Counted from the first letter of the stretch, positions 41,621 through 50,705 are shown. The stretch is 64,000 nt of DNA from Sporolactobacillus shoreae (GCF_004684935.1 NZ_SRJD01000011.1:1-64000); one strand, 5' to 3'. Numbers and translations are program-made. The notes: generated by a model from the sequence alone, not told the origin.

Positions 41621-41655
41621 AAAAACAAAAGGGGTACCGGATGGCACCTCTTTTC
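41621..41655 (-). terminator. Terminator after sodA
   Basis: On the minus strand AAAAGAGGTGCC pairs with GGTACCCCTTTT (one mismatch, one wobble), then GTTTTTTA. Confidence 0.75.
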
Positions 41656-41664
41656 TTTCACCGA

Positions 41665-42294
41665 TTATTGAACGGCTTTGTTCCGTACTTTTTCATAGAC
41701 ATCGGATACAAAATCCCAGTTAATGACACTGAAGAAGTTCTTGATGTATTCCGGCCGTCTGTTCTGGTACTTAAGGTAGTAGGCATGTTCCCAGACATCG
41801 ATGCCGAGCAGCGGGGTTTCGCCGTCCATCAGCGGGCTGTCCTGATTCGGCGTGTTCACGACCTTCAAACGGTTTTGGGTATCCAGGGAGAGCCAGGCCC
41901 ATCCGGAACCAAATTGGCCAGTGGCAGCGGCTGTAAAAGCTTCTTTGAACGCTTCGAAACCGCCCAATTGGCTGTCTATGGCTTCTCTCAGACTTCCAGA
42001 CGGTTCATGCGCACCGCCGGGGATCAAAATTTTCCAGAACAGGCTGTGATTGTAATGTCCGCCGCCGTTATTCCGTACAGCAGTCCGAATATCCTCAGGG
42101 ACGTGTTCCAGGTGGGATACGAGATCGGTCAGTGACTGGTCTTTTAGCTCGGGGTGTTTGTCAAGGGCTGCGTTCAGGTTCGTGATATAGGTCTGATGAT
42201 GTTTGTCATGATGAATCGTCATTGTTTCTTTATCAATGTAAGGTTCAATGGCATCGGGCGCGAATTCGAGTTCCGGCAGTTCAAACTGGCTCAT
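41665..42294 (-). CDS. sodA: Superoxide dismutase (Mn/Fe)
   Basis: Dismutates superoxide in the cytoplasm. 209 residues with metal ligands His28 (TIHHDKHH), His83 (NHSLFW), Asp166 and His170 (DVWEHAYY); the [11 protein letters not shown] and QFGSGWAWL stretches fit Mn-type SodA. ATG 42294 follows AGGAGGGATC. It sits tail to tail with the SufR-like regulator gene. Confidence 0.96.
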   Translation of the reverse strand: MSQFELPELEFAPDAIEPYIDKETMTIHHDKHHQTYITNLNAALDKHPELKDQSLTDLVSHLEHVPEDIRTAVRNNGGGHYNHSLFWKILIPGGAHEPSGSLREAIDSQLGGFEAFKEAFTAAATGQFGSGWAWLSLDTQNRLKVVNTPNQDSPLMDGETPLLGIDVWEHAYYLKYQNRRPEYIKNFFSVINWDFVSDVYEKVRNKAVQ

Positions 42295-42421
42295 AAAAGA
42301 TCCCTCCTATTTTTTAAACTAAAAGGTATATTAACTACCCTTATATTAAATCAACAAATGGAAAGCCTTTCAATTATTCTGCTCAGATTAAAGGATTTAA
42401 ATCGTACATTTCCATAGTAAA

Positions 42422-42450
42422 AAGGCCGGGCACGTGCCCGGCCTTAAAAA
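42422..42450 (-). terminator. Palindromic terminator of the amidohydrolase gene
   Basis: 24-bp perfect palindrome AAGGCCGGGCAC|GTGCCCGGCCTT (42422-42445). On the minus strand it is followed by TTTACT, giving a U-tail for the gene ending at 42473. Confidence 0.85.
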
Positions 42451-42472
42451 AGACTATTCAAACTTTTTTCAG

Positions 42473-43810
42473 TCACACCCGGATTCCGGTCCGTTTCATC
42501 AGCCGGGTGATCGCGCGTTCGGATTCTTTCAGAACAATCTTTTTATCGATCGTTTTCATCAACCGGTTTTCCATAACCACTTTCCCATTGATGATTGTGG
42601 TCTCGACATCCGTACTGATCGCAGAATAAACGATGCGGGAAATAGGATCTGTTCCGAATGAAGGGCTGCAGTGGAATTGGTTCATGTTGAGAATGGCCAG
42701 ATCTGCCTTCTTCCCAGGCTCGATGCTGCCGATCTCATCTTCCATACCGACTGCGCGCGCTCCATCAATGGTTGCCATACGGAAAACGTGATGCGCGTCC
42801 ATCGCAGTCGGTCCATTCGCCGGTTTATGGATCAGCGCTGCGAGCCGCATCTCATTGAACATGTCCAGATTGTTGTTGCATGGGGCTCCATCTGCCCCGA
42901 GACCGATATTGATCCCCATTCCGGCCATCTGCGGGACCGAGGCGATGCCCGAAGCGAGCTTCAGGTTAGATCCCGGGCAATGGCTGACATGTACGCCACG
43001 TTTCCTGATGATGGCCTTTTCTTCATCGGTGAGCCAGATGCAATGGGCAAGGATCAGCTTTTTTCCGGCGAGGCCGATATGATCCAGATAGATAATATTG
43101 CGCATCCCGGTATCATGTTCGACAATGGCGATCTCGCCGCGGTTCTCGGAAGCATGTGTGTGCACGAATACGCCGTACTGTTCGGCGAGGTCGCGGACCT
43201 GGACGAGCAGATCCTCTGTACAGGAAATGACAAAACGCGGGGCGAAAGCATAACGGATCCGCCCGCTATCATACCCGTTCCATTTTTCAAGAAGATTGAC
43301 ACTTTCCTGGATTGAATCTTCGGTTTTTTCCTGAAGACCTGCGGGCACGTCATCGCCTTTATCCATCATTACTTTCCCTGAAAGGGCGCGGATGCCGCTT
43401 TTGGCGATCGCTTCGAAAGCTTCATTTGTATGATGCACTGTTTCCATATCAACAATGGTCGTCGATCCGCCGGCAATCAGTTCACCGATGCCCAGCATAG
43501 CGGAGATATAAACAGAGTCTTCATCATGGGCAGCCTCCAGGGGCCAGATCCTCGTCCTGAGCCAGTCCATCAGTTGAAGGTCGTCGGCTTTTCCGCGGAA
43601 GAGTGTCTGGCAGAGGTGGATATGTGTCTGAATGAAACCGGGGATCACTGTTCTTCCGGAAGCGTCAATGACCTGATCAACATTTTCTTCATCAATAGAC
43701 GCTCCGACTGATGAAATTTTGTCTCCCTCAATGAGAAGATCTCCTTTCACAATCTCTTCACGGGCATTCATTGTAATAATCTCAGCATTTTTGATCAGCA
43801 ATTTGGCCAA
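42473..43810 (-). CDS. Amidohydrolase, MtaD/SAH-deaminase or chlorohydrolase type, under a guanine riboswitch
   Basis: 445-residue zinc amidohydrolase of the TrzN/AtzA-MtaD group. Metal ligands: His63 and His65 (THIHL), His in VHTHASE, His in LAHCIWL, and Asp in LGADGAPCNN; the KADLAILN C-terminal beta-sandwich is standard. Relatives deaminate 5'-methylthioadenosine, S-adenosylhomocysteine, guanine-like or triazine rings. TTG 43810 follows GGAGGTG. A guanine-type riboswitch lies directly upstream and should shut the gene when guanine is plentiful, which argues for a purine-salvage role rather than guanine breakdown. True substrate open. Confidence 0.85.
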   Translation of the reverse strand: MAKLLIKNAEIITMNAREEIVKGDLLIEGDKISSVGASIDEENVDQVIDASGRTVIPGFIQTHIHLCQTLFRGKADDLQLMDWLRTRIWPLEAAHDEDSVYISAMLGIGELIAGGSTTIVDMETVHHTNEAFEAIAKSGIRALSGKVMMDKGDDVPAGLQEKTEDSIQESVNLLEKWNGYDSGRIRYAFAPRFVISCTEDLLVQVRDLAEQYGVFVHTHASENRGEIAIVEHDTGMRNIIYLDHIGLAGKKLILAHCIWLTDEEKAIIRKRGVHVSHCPGSNLKLASGIASVPQMAGMGINIGLGADGAPCNNNLDMFNEMRLAALIHKPANGPTAMDAHHVFRMATIDGARAVGMEDEIGSIEPGKKADLAILNMNQFHCSPSFGTDPISRIVYSAISTDVETTIINGKVVMENRLMKTIDKKIVLKESERAITRLMKRTGIRV

Positions 43811-43839
43811 TCCTATTCACCTCCGAATATAAGAAACAA

Positions 43840-43940
43840 AAAAAGGGCTACGAAAAATATGCATGCATATTTTTCGTAGCCGGGAATTTACGGTTCCTCG
43901 GTAGAGACCCTCAAACCGTATTATTAAGGATATACGAAAA
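43840..43940 (-). ncRNA. Guanine-type purine riboswitch with terminator
   Basis: Minus strand. P1 TTTTCGTA (43940-43933) / TACGAAAA (43878-43871); L2 ATAATACGG; J2/3 GTCTCTACC; L3 CCGTAAA; J3/1 gives GCTA, i.e. C at the specificity position (guanine/hypoxanthine rather than adenine). Expression platform: a perfect 36-bp palindrome 43846-43881 whose 5' arm shares the 3' strand of P1, followed by CTTTTTTG. Sharing P1 with the terminator arm is consistent with a ligand-dependent switch; the exact alternate fold needs modelling. Confidence 0.92.
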
Positions 43941-43966
43941 CAGAAAGGATGAAGTTTACGGTCTTA

Positions 43967-43995
43967 ATAATAGACGAATGAACGGAGAACGTCAA
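43967..43995 (-). promoter_or_regulatory. Promoter of the riboswitch-amidohydrolase unit
   Basis: Minus strand TTGACG (43995-43990), 17-bp spacer, TATTAT (43972-43967), about 27 bp before the aptamer. The remaining 44000-44300 shows no gene or structure I recognise. Confidence 0.75.
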
Positions 43996-44303
43996 ACGGA
44001 TTGTCAGGATATCTGACCTTAAATATTTTTCTGGGAAAATAATCTGACATTTTCAATATATCTGTCACTTGGGTCTTGGATCAATGCATTTCCGGCGGGA
44101 AAACAAGTCTTGAAAAGGTCATGAGTCTGACTGCGTGTGTCAAAAAATATGCATGATGAATCTGTATAAAAATAGCTGATAGCTGACATAGAAAAATTTA
44201 AGTGTTGCTGTTTCGAATGTTATATTATTATAAAGAGTGTGGTCTTGTTAACTTTTATGCCACAATTTTTACTTCACGTCAATTTTTTGAAGGAGTGATC
44301 ATT

Positions 44304-45299
44304 TTGTCGGTTTTACATAAATTTCTGGATGAAAACATGGTAAGGGATCCTTTTGAAAGCCGGAACCTGCTGGAAAAATACTGGGGGAGCGACTGGGGAA
44401 ACAGCAACGCGGTCGGCAAAGTCCGCAAAGTGTTTGTACACCGGCCGGGCGAAGAGATTCTTGAATTAAACAAAGCAAAATACGAGCCGGAAGCACATGC
44501 GCGAATTTTGCGCGACACAGACGGAAGCATTGTCAGCTACTGTCTGAGCAAGGATCCGCTTAATCTGGAAAAGATGCAGGAGCAACACGACCGGATGACC
44601 TCCATCCTGAAGAAGGAGGGCGTGGAAGTGATTCCGCTGATGGATGACGGGGAGCTGTTGACCAACAACCTGTTTGCCCGTGATGTCGGCATGGTGATTC
44701 CCGGGGGCCTGATTCTTACCCGGTTCGCTTTGAAGTTCAGGGTTGGTGAAACACGCAGGACCCTGAAAACGGCGGGAAAGATCGGCATGCCCGTTCTCGC
44801 CTCCATTCAGGGCGAAGGGTTTGTCGAGGGCGGAAGTTTCATGGTTTTGGACAAGAAAACCGCGATCACCGGTCGTTCGATCCGCGTCAATCAGGCGGGC
44901 ATCGATCAGCTGCGGGCGATTCTTTCTTGGCAGGGTATGGACTTGATTGTTGTCGATCTGCCGTCAAGCATGATTCATCTGGATGAAGTATTTAATATGG
45001 TGGATGTGGATAAGGCGCTTGTCGACCCTTCCAATCTGCCGCACTGGTTCCTTCAGGAGCTTCAGGCCCGCGGGATTCATCTGATCTATACCGATCCGCT
45101 TGATCCCCCGATGACGACCAATTGCCTGTGCCTGGCTCCGGGAAAGGTGCTGTTCACATCACTTGGAACGCGAACGATTGACGCGCTTGAAAAAGCGGGC
45201 GTAGAAGTCATAGCTATTCCAGTGGATGAACTGAATAAGATGGGTGGAGGCATTCATTGCTCGTCCCTTGTGCTGCAGCGTGACAACCTGGATGACTAA
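44304..45299 (+). CDS. Amidinotransferase/DDAH-family hydrolase
   Basis: 331 residues, five-fold beta/alpha propeller of the guanidine-modifying superfamily. Catalytic residues visible: Asp127 in FARD, EGGSF at 175-179, His225 in IHLDEVF, nucleophile Cys319 in GGIHCSS. Members turn arginine or methylated arginine into citrulline (deiminase, DDAH) or transfer amidino groups. TTG 44304 with AGGAG 8 bp upstream is the start; GTG 44295 overlaps that site. A RocB homologue follows 20 bp later, so I expect arginine-type substrate breakdown. Confidence 0.85.
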   Translation: MSVLHKFLDENMVRDPFESRNLLEKYWGSDWGNSNAVGKVRKVFVHRPGEEILELNKAKYEPEAHARILRDTDGSIVSYCLSKDPLNLEKMQEQHDRMTSILKKEGVEVIPLMDDGELLTNNLFARDVGMVIPGGLILTRFALKFRVGETRRTLKTAGKIGMPVLASIQGEGFVEGGSFMVLDKKTAITGRSIRVNQAGIDQLRAILSWQGMDLIVVDLPSSMIHLDEVFNMVDVDKALVDPSNLPHWFLQELQARGIHLIYTDPLDPPMTTNCLCLAPGKVLFTSLGTRTIDALEKAGVEVIAIPVDELNKMGGGIHCSSLVLQRDNLDD

Positions 45300-45319
45300 T
45301 GATTAAAGAGGGGATTTCC

Positions 45320-46981
45320 ATGTATCATGAGATCAAAGATCTGCCACAGGAAGAACAGGCGGAACAAATCGCCCGCGCGCTCGTCAGTGTAAAAAGTGTC
45401 AACGGGACATCCGGAGAAGTGGCCATTGCCGAAAAACTGGAGGCGATCCTCCGGTCATTCCCGTACTTTCAGGAGCATCCGGATCAGGTATGGACGCAGG
45501 AACTGAAAGATGATCCGCTGGACAGAAAAAACGTGTTTGCTTTGCTTGAGAGTGAAGAATCCAAGGGTCGGACGGTCATTTACCATGGACATATGGATAC
45601 AGTTGGCATTGACGACTTCGGCGCGCTGGAGGAGCACGCTCTGGATCCGGATTTCCTGCTGGAATACTTCAAAAATTTTGATAAGGACAGCGATGTTCAG
45701 AAGGACGCGGCGAGCGGTGACTGGCTGTTCGGCCGTGGCATGCTGGACATGAAAAGCGGCGACGCGGTCCATCTGGCCAATCTCCTCTACTATTCGGAGC
45801 ACCGTAATCTGCTGAAGGGCAGCCTGCTCGTCATGTTCAATCCTGTGGAAGAGAATGACCATGAGGGAGTCATGGAAGCTGCGGACGAGCTGATCCGGCT
45901 GAAACATGAAAAACATCTGGACTATCGGCTGGCGATCAACGCCGATTTTGTCAGTCCGCTCTATAAAGGGGATCCGACCCGCTATGTTTACACTGGTTCT
46001 GCGGGAAAACTCCTCGGCTGTTTTTATATCAGAGGGCGTGAAACTCATGTCGGGGAAACACTGGCGGGCGTCGATCCGACCCTGATTGCGAGTCGGCTCA
46101 ACAACGCGCTGAATAATCAGATGGACTGCGCTGAACAGATTCCGGGTGAGGTCGTGCTGCCGCCGTCCTGTCTGTACTTACGCGACCGCAAGGCTTTTTA
46201 CAATGTTCAGACCGCCGGTGCAACGTATCTGTACTTTAACTATTTTCTTTATGAACGGTCTCCGAAAGCAGCGCTCAGACAGTTGAAAGAAACGGCTGAA
46301 AAAGCCTGCGTGGATCTGAAATACTTTCTTGAAGAGCAATATGCCGTCTTCGCTGAAAACGGACGCCTGAAGGGAAACGCCCCCGACTGGTCAGTCGAGG
46401 TGACGACTTACAGTGAATTTGCTGAGAAGCTCCGCTCTGCGGGTATCAATGTTGATCAGGTGACTGAGAAAACGGTTCAGGAGAATAGGAATGAAGACTT
46501 CCGCCAGACCAGTTTCAAAATCATCGAAGCTCTGGAAGCGGAGGCCGGGGACAAAAAACCGAAGGTCATTGTCTTTTTTGCTCCCCCGTATTGTCCGCAT
46601 AACTTCCTGCGGAAAGAAGTCGCGGAAGAACAGCGTTGTGACGCGTTGATTGACCGGATTCTGACGAAGGCTGAAAAAGCAACCGGCGAACCGTTTGCTA
46701 AGAAACGGTTTTTCCCGTATCTGGCGGATAGCAGTTATCTGGCGATGAGTGAGACCGCGGATGAAACGGAGGAGATCATCGAAAATTTTCCTGGATGGGG
46801 CAGAACGTACAGTATCCCGCTTGAGAAAATCCGGGAACTGAACATTCCGGTTCTTGATATGGGTGTCTATGGCAAGCGCGCACACACCTGGATGGAACGT
46901 GTTTATAAACCTTATTCCTACGGTGTGCTCCCGGGGCTGATCCGTGAGATGACCGAAGGGATCCTCACGCCGGGCGAGTAA
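45320..46981 (+). CDS. rocB: RocB-like M20 family hydrolase
   Basis: 553 residues matching B. subtilis RocB (arginine utilisation, about 566 residues) along the chain. M20 metal motifs: YHGHMDTVG (His91, Asp93), RGMLDMKSG, and VEENDHEG with the catalytic Glu pair; IVFFAPPYCPHN and MGVYGKRAHTWMERVYKPYSYG are RocB-specific. The reaction of RocB is not established to my knowledge; a hydrolase acting on citrulline or an acylated intermediate would fit between the DDAH-like enzyme and the aminotransferase. ATG 45320 follows GAGGGG. Confidence 0.9.
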   Translation: MYHEIKDLPQEEQAEQIARALVSVKSVNGTSGEVAIAEKLEAILRSFPYFQEHPDQVWTQELKDDPLDRKNVFALLESEESKGRTVIYHGHMDTVGIDDFGALEEHALDPDFLLEYFKNFDKDSDVQKDAASGDWLFGRGMLDMKSGDAVHLANLLYYSEHRNLLKGSLLVMFNPVEENDHEGVMEAADELIRLKHEKHLDYRLAINADFVSPLYKGDPTRYVYTGSAGKLLGCFYIRGRETHVGETLAGVDPTLIASRLNNALNNQMDCAEQIPGEVVLPPSCLYLRDRKAFYNVQTAGATYLYFNYFLYERSPKAALRQLKETAEKACVDLKYFLEEQYAVFAENGRLKGNAPDWSVEVTTYSEFAEKLRSAGINVDQVTEKTVQENRNEDFRQTSFKIIEALEAEAGDKKPKVIVFFAPPYCPHNFLRKEVAEEQRCDALIDRILTKAEKATGEPFAKKRFFPYLADSSYLAMSETADETEEIIENFPGWGRTYSIPLEKIRELNIPVLDMGVYGKRAHTWMERVYKPYSYGVLPGLIREMTEGILTPGE

Positions 46982-46989
46982 AGCCGGTG

Positions 46990-47889
46990 TCAGAGGCGAT
47001 CGGTATGGATTGCATTCCAGTTCTGTTCAATGAGCCGGATCAGACGCATCGTTCGTTCATCACTTAATTTATGGGTGGCGATAATCAACGAGGTCATGAT
47101 TTTCACCGGCTTTTTGTTGAACGGGATCTCGATCAGCTGTCCTGCAACAAGCTCCGAGCGGACCAGGTTCCGGCTGATCAGGCCGATACCGATATCGTTC
47201 ATGACGGCACTTTTCACAGCTTCGAGGCTGCTGGAGACGATCACGTTCTGTGGATTAATGCCGGCCTCCCTGATATAGTTTTCCATCTGCTGATGAAACG
47301 TACCGGATATTTCATAGCGGATAAAGGGAAAATGGTGTACCAGTTCAGAGGGCTTTTGCTTCCTGACCAGATTCTGTGAAGCAATCAGCACAAGATCTTC
47401 TTCTTCGGATATGACCACATTTGTAATGCCGTTTTTATGGTATGTTCCGGAGATGATGCCGATATCATATTCATTGCTGTCAATGCCTGTGATCACCTGA
47501 TCACTGTCGCAGGATACCAGCCGGATACCGGAACCGGGAAAGTGATCCAGGTACTTACGAATGATCATCGGGAAGTAATGCGTGCAGAAGGTTTCCGAGG
47601 CGGCGATCACCAGCCGGACAGTTCCCGAGGGATCCGGCTCCGACAGTTCCCGGCGCATTTCATCCAGTGAAGTGAAGAGCCGGTCCGCGTAGCGCTTCAT
47701 GATCGCACCCCTGGAGGTCAGGAAGGTCTGCTTTCCGATTCTGAAGAACAGCGGATGCCCGATTTCATTTTCAAGCGACCGGATCTGTGCCGTCACGGCT
47801 GGTTGAGAGAGATTAAGCAATTTGGCTGCTTGGGTAAAATTAAGCTTCTCCGCGGCTAGCCGAAATGTTTTTAGATTTCTCAGTTCCAT
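46990..47889 (-). CDS. LysR-family transcription regulator
   Basis: 299 residues: N-terminal HTH (RNLKTFRLAAEKLNFTQAAKLLNLSQPAVTAQIRSLE) and an effector-binding domain. ATG 47889 follows AAGGAG. It is flanked by the DDAH-like/rocB pair (convergent) and a class III aminotransferase gene (divergent, 230 bp away), so it probably controls this catabolic set in response to an arginine-derived ligand. A MITE-like element lies in the divergent region. Confidence 0.9.
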   Translation of the reverse strand: MELRNLKTFRLAAEKLNFTQAAKLLNLSQPAVTAQIRSLENEIGHPLFFRIGKQTFLTSRGAIMKRYADRLFTSLDEMRRELSEPDPSGTVRLVIAASETFCTHYFPMIIRKYLDHFPGSGIRLVSCDSDQVITGIDSNEYDIGIISGTYHKNGITNVVISEEEDLVLIASQNLVRKQKPSELVHHFPFIRYEISGTFHQQMENYIREAGINPQNVIVSSSLEAVKSAVMNDIGIGLISRNLVRSELVAGQLIEIPFNKKPVKIMTSLIIATHKLSDERTMRLIRLIEQNWNAIHTDRL

Positions 47890-48012
47890 ATCGTGCAGCT
47901 CCTTGTACAGACAGGTTTCAATAATATCGAAGGATGAATCAAACGATCTTTTAAATTATTATATAATAAATGATCCATTGTTTTGGGTAAGCCCGGGTTC
48001 TTTTTATAACTA

Positions 48013-48087
48013 GGCTCAGTTTAAATTCACTGTTGATTTTTTTCACTCCATTGATGGAGCGAAAAACAACAAACAGTTAACAAAGCC
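48013..48087. mobile_element. MITE-like element, copy 2
   Basis: 75 bp, ends GGCTCAGTTTAAATTCACTG and, inverted, GGCTTTGTTAACTGTTTGTTG, matching the ends of copy 1 (26329-26451), each continuing with TGTTG-[A/T]-TTTT. The centre CACTCC-attgat-GGAGCG pairs, so the whole element can fold as one hairpin. It lies 32 bp before the aminotransferase start, between it and the divergent LysR gene, and could affect expression of either. Confidence 0.68.
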
Positions 48088-48118
48088 TACAACTAAAAGT
48101 AAAGAGGTTGTTGCCATC

Positions 48119-49405
48119 ATGTCTGAAAAAAGTATGTACGAAAAGTCACTCGATCTTTTTCCTCCTGTTGCGGGCCGCGCCACACATCTCGGGATTGTCA
48201 GGGGAGAAGGTGCCTATGTCTGGGATGAGGCGGGCAAAAGATATCTTGATTTTGCCAGCGGCGTCGCCGTAGTCAATTGCGGACACAACAATCCGGCGGT
48301 CATTGAAAAAGCTAAGGAACAGATGGAGCAGCTCGTTCATGGGGGACACAATGTCGTCTATTATCAGTCGTATATTGATCTGGCCGAAAAAATACTGGGT
48401 CATGTCGGGCCGGACTATAAAATCTACTTTTCAAACAGCGGCGCGGAAGCGAACGAAGCCGCGATTAAGCTGGCCAAACAGGTGACGCGTCGCCCCGGCA
48501 TCATCACGTTCAAGCACAGTTTTCACGGGCGGACACTGGCGACGGCGACACTGACCGCTTCGAACGCGAAGTACAGGAGAAATTATGAAGGGCTGCTGCC
48601 AAGTGTCTATTATGCCGAATACCCTTATGCCTCGCGTACGGGGCTGACAGAAGAACAGGAAGTGGCCCGCTGCCTCAATCAGCTTGATGAAATTTTCCAT
48701 GATCTGATCGAGCCGGAGCAGGTGGCCGTCATGATCCTCGAGCCTGTTCAGGGTGAAGGCGGATATATTGTGCCACCCAAGGCTTTTCTGCAGGCGTTAC
48801 GCAGGATTTGCGACGAGCACGGAATCCTTCTTGCATTCGACGAAGTGCAGACCGGATTTGGTCGGACAGGGAAAATCTTTGCGTATGAAAATTTTGGCGT
48901 AAAACCGGACATCATGTCCCTCGCCAAGGCGATTGCCAATGGCTTTCCGCTGAGCGCCATTGTGGCGAAGCGTGAACTGATGGACCAATGGCCCGCAGGA
49001 ACCCATGGCGGGACATTCGGCGGCAATCCGGTAGCCTGCGCGGCCGGGGTGGCGGTTTTTGATCTGCTCGAAGGAGGCCTTGCCGACCATGCTGCGGCAA
49101 TCGGGGCCTATTTTAAGAAAAAGCTTGAAGCATTGAAAGAAAAACATGAAGAAATTCTTGAAATAAGAGGACTTGGCCTGATGATCGGTGCGGAATTCGT
49201 CGACCACGAAGGTAAACCGGATGCGGCGCTTGTCACGGCGATCCGCGAGAAGGCATTGGAGAAAGGACTGATCCTGCTTTCCTGCGGCGTGGATCATAAT
49301 GTGATTCGTTTTATTCCGCCCCTGATCGTGAAAGAGGAGCAGATTGATGCGGCGATGAAGATCATCACCGAAAGTGTTGAAGAGTCCTTGCAGGCCGTTC
49401 ACTGA
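48119..49405 (+). CDS. Class III aminotransferase (GabT/ornithine type)
   Basis: 428-residue PLP enzyme: SNSGAEANEAAIKLA binds the cofactor phosphate, FDEVQTGFGRTG contains the PLP-stacking and Asp residues, and Lys270 in SLAKAIANG forms the Schiff base. It is closest in look to 4-aminobutyrate aminotransferase, but ornithine/acetylornithine use cannot be excluded, and next to RocB- and DDAH-like genes ornithine or a derived amine is attractive. ATG 48119 has AAAGAGG upstream. Own terminator. Confidence 0.88.
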   Translation: MSEKSMYEKSLDLFPPVAGRATHLGIVRGEGAYVWDEAGKRYLDFASGVAVVNCGHNNPAVIEKAKEQMEQLVHGGHNVVYYQSYIDLAEKILGHVGPDYKIYFSNSGAEANEAAIKLAKQVTRRPGIITFKHSFHGRTLATATLTASNAKYRRNYEGLLPSVYYAEYPYASRTGLTEEQEVARCLNQLDEIFHDLIEPEQVAVMILEPVQGEGGYIVPPKAFLQALRRICDEHGILLAFDEVQTGFGRTGKIFAYENFGVKPDIMSLAKAIANGFPLSAIVAKRELMDQWPAGTHGGTFGGNPVACAAGVAVFDLLEGGLADHAAAIGAYFKKKLEALKEKHEEILEIRGLGLMIGAEFVDHEGKPDAALVTAIREKALEKGLILLSCGVDHNVIRFIPPLIVKEEQIDAAMKIITESVEESLQAVH

Positions 49406-49425
49406 GTGCAAAAGATCAAATTTTT

Positions 49426-49462
49426 AAAGGGTGCGGAAAGTAAAAAATTCTGCATCCTTTTT
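49426..49462 (+). terminator. Intrinsic terminator after the aminotransferase
   Basis: 13-bp stem AAAGGGTGCGGAA / TTCTGCATCCTTT with G-U pairs, loop AGTAAAAAA, T-tail. Confidence 0.8.
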
Positions 49463-49543
49463 CAAATCATTTTTTAAAGCGCTGTCATTGTATGGTAAAA
49501 TAAAACAGTATAGTGGGACGTTTATGAAGAAGGTGGGACAAAA

Positions 49544-50395
49544 ATGTATCAGACAGTGATGACAGATCTCGACGGGACGGTTTTGACGCCGGTAAACACA
49601 GTGAATGCGGAATTAACGGATTATCTGAAGATACTTCGGGATCGCGGCGTACGCATTTTTGCTGTAACGGGCCGTTCGCTCAGCGAAGCGCAGGAGGTGC
49701 TGCCAACCGATTTCCCGATTGAAGGCATTGTCACGGCAAACGGCATGTCTGTATATGCAGGGACGAAACAAATTTTTCAGAGTGCCTTGCCGGGACAGCT
49801 TGTCGCAAAATTGCTGCATCGTGCAGAATCTGAACAGCTCTACTACCAGCTGCATCCAAGCAGCGGAGGAAAGATAGCTTTGACACGCGACAGGACGTAT
49901 TTTGAAGAACAGATTGGCGGAGATCAGCCTGAGTCGGTATCCGAAAATGAATGGCTGTCACGTAAAAAAGCAGTATTCGGAGACATGATCTGGAAGGAGG
50001 ATTTAAGTGCCAGCGAGCAGGAGGCAATCAGTAAAATTTATTTTTTCAGTAAAAGTGTCGCGAAAATGGACGAATGGAAAACGGAGCTTGCGTCACTCAG
50101 TGATGAGAAACCCTTCGATTATTTCTCTTCATCTCACAGCAATGTTGAAGTGAACGCCAAGGACATTTCCAAGGCGAGCGGCATCCGGATACTGCTTCGT
50201 TATTTTCATCTGTCACCTGAATCAGCACTCGTATTCGGTGACGGAGAAAATGACCTCCCGATGTTTCAGATTGCCGGTCATGCCGTGGCCATGAAGAATG
50301 CGCCGGATCATATTAAGGAACAGGCCGATGAGGTCACCGATTTTTCCTATGCGGAAAACGGGCTGTATCATTTTCTGAAAAAAACCTTTGGTTGA
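49544..50395 (+). CDS. Cof-type HAD phosphatase
   Basis: 283 residues: motif I MTDLDGTVL (6-14), motif II VTGRS, Lys in KDISKASG, motif IV FGDGENDLPMF, with a C2B cap between. These are sugar-phosphate or flavin-nucleotide phosphatases of broad specificity (YkrA/YwpJ group). ATG 49544 follows GAAGGTGGG. Single gene. Confidence 0.88.
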   Translation: MYQTVMTDLDGTVLTPVNTVNAELTDYLKILRDRGVRIFAVTGRSLSEAQEVLPTDFPIEGIVTANGMSVYAGTKQIFQSALPGQLVAKLLHRAESEQLYYQLHPSSGGKIALTRDRTYFEEQIGGDQPESVSENEWLSRKKAVFGDMIWKEDLSASEQEAISKIYFFSKSVAKMDEWKTELASLSDEKPFDYFSSSHSNVEVNAKDISKASGIRILLRYFHLSPESALVFGDGENDLPMFQIAGHAVAMKNAPDHIKEQADEVTDFSYAENGLYHFLKKTFG

Positions 50396-50422
50396 TGCAA
50401 ATTTTCAAAGGGCGAATATCAG

Positions 50423-50542
50423 ATGAAAATTAGCAAATTGGTTATTCCAAGCTTCTTTATCTTATATCTGTTCATTTTTTCGGGCTGTGCCTTATTGGCT
50501 AGTCCGAGCGAAAAAATTCAGTGTGAACTACTCGGCTATTAA
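50423..50542 (+). CDS. Tiny lipoprotein-like reading frame, possibly a truncated gene
   Basis: 39 codons starting ATG 50423: MKISKLVIPSFFILYLFIF then SGC, a hydrophobic signal followed by a lipobox-like FSG-C. GGG at about 10 bp upstream is a weak ribosome site. The frame is closed by a stop that lies exactly in the middle of a 36-bp perfect palindrome. It may be the left-over 5' end of a lipoprotein gene. No 3' remainder is visible. Confidence 0.4.
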   Translation: MKISKLVIPSFFILYLFIFSGCALLASPSEKIQCELLGY

Positions 50543-50558
50543 TAGCCGAGTAGTTCAC
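50523..50558. repeat. 36-bp perfect palindrome without spacer
   Basis: GTGAACTACTCGGCTATT (50523-50540) is followed at once by its exact reverse complement (50541-50558). No U-run follows, so a weak terminator at best. The surrounding 50396-50689 has no other gene; an open frame 50659-50898 crosses promoter boxes and is not coding. Confidence 0.88.
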
Positions 50559-50689
50559 CTAAGCCACGACAAAAGTTTTGAAGTCAATAACGATATATCT
50601 GAGTTCACGTTAACGAATTAAAGAAATAGCGCTGGATAATTCCGGAATAAGAAATAAGTTGGAGAAGCACTTAAAATTTGTGAAAGGAC

Positions 50690-50705
50690 ACACGATATAT
50701 AGAGT
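50690..50705. promoter_or_regulatory. Candidate NrdR box 1
   Basis: ACACGATATATAGAGT matches the NrdR consensus (ACACwATATATwGTGT) at about 14 of 16 positions. Confidence 0.6.
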
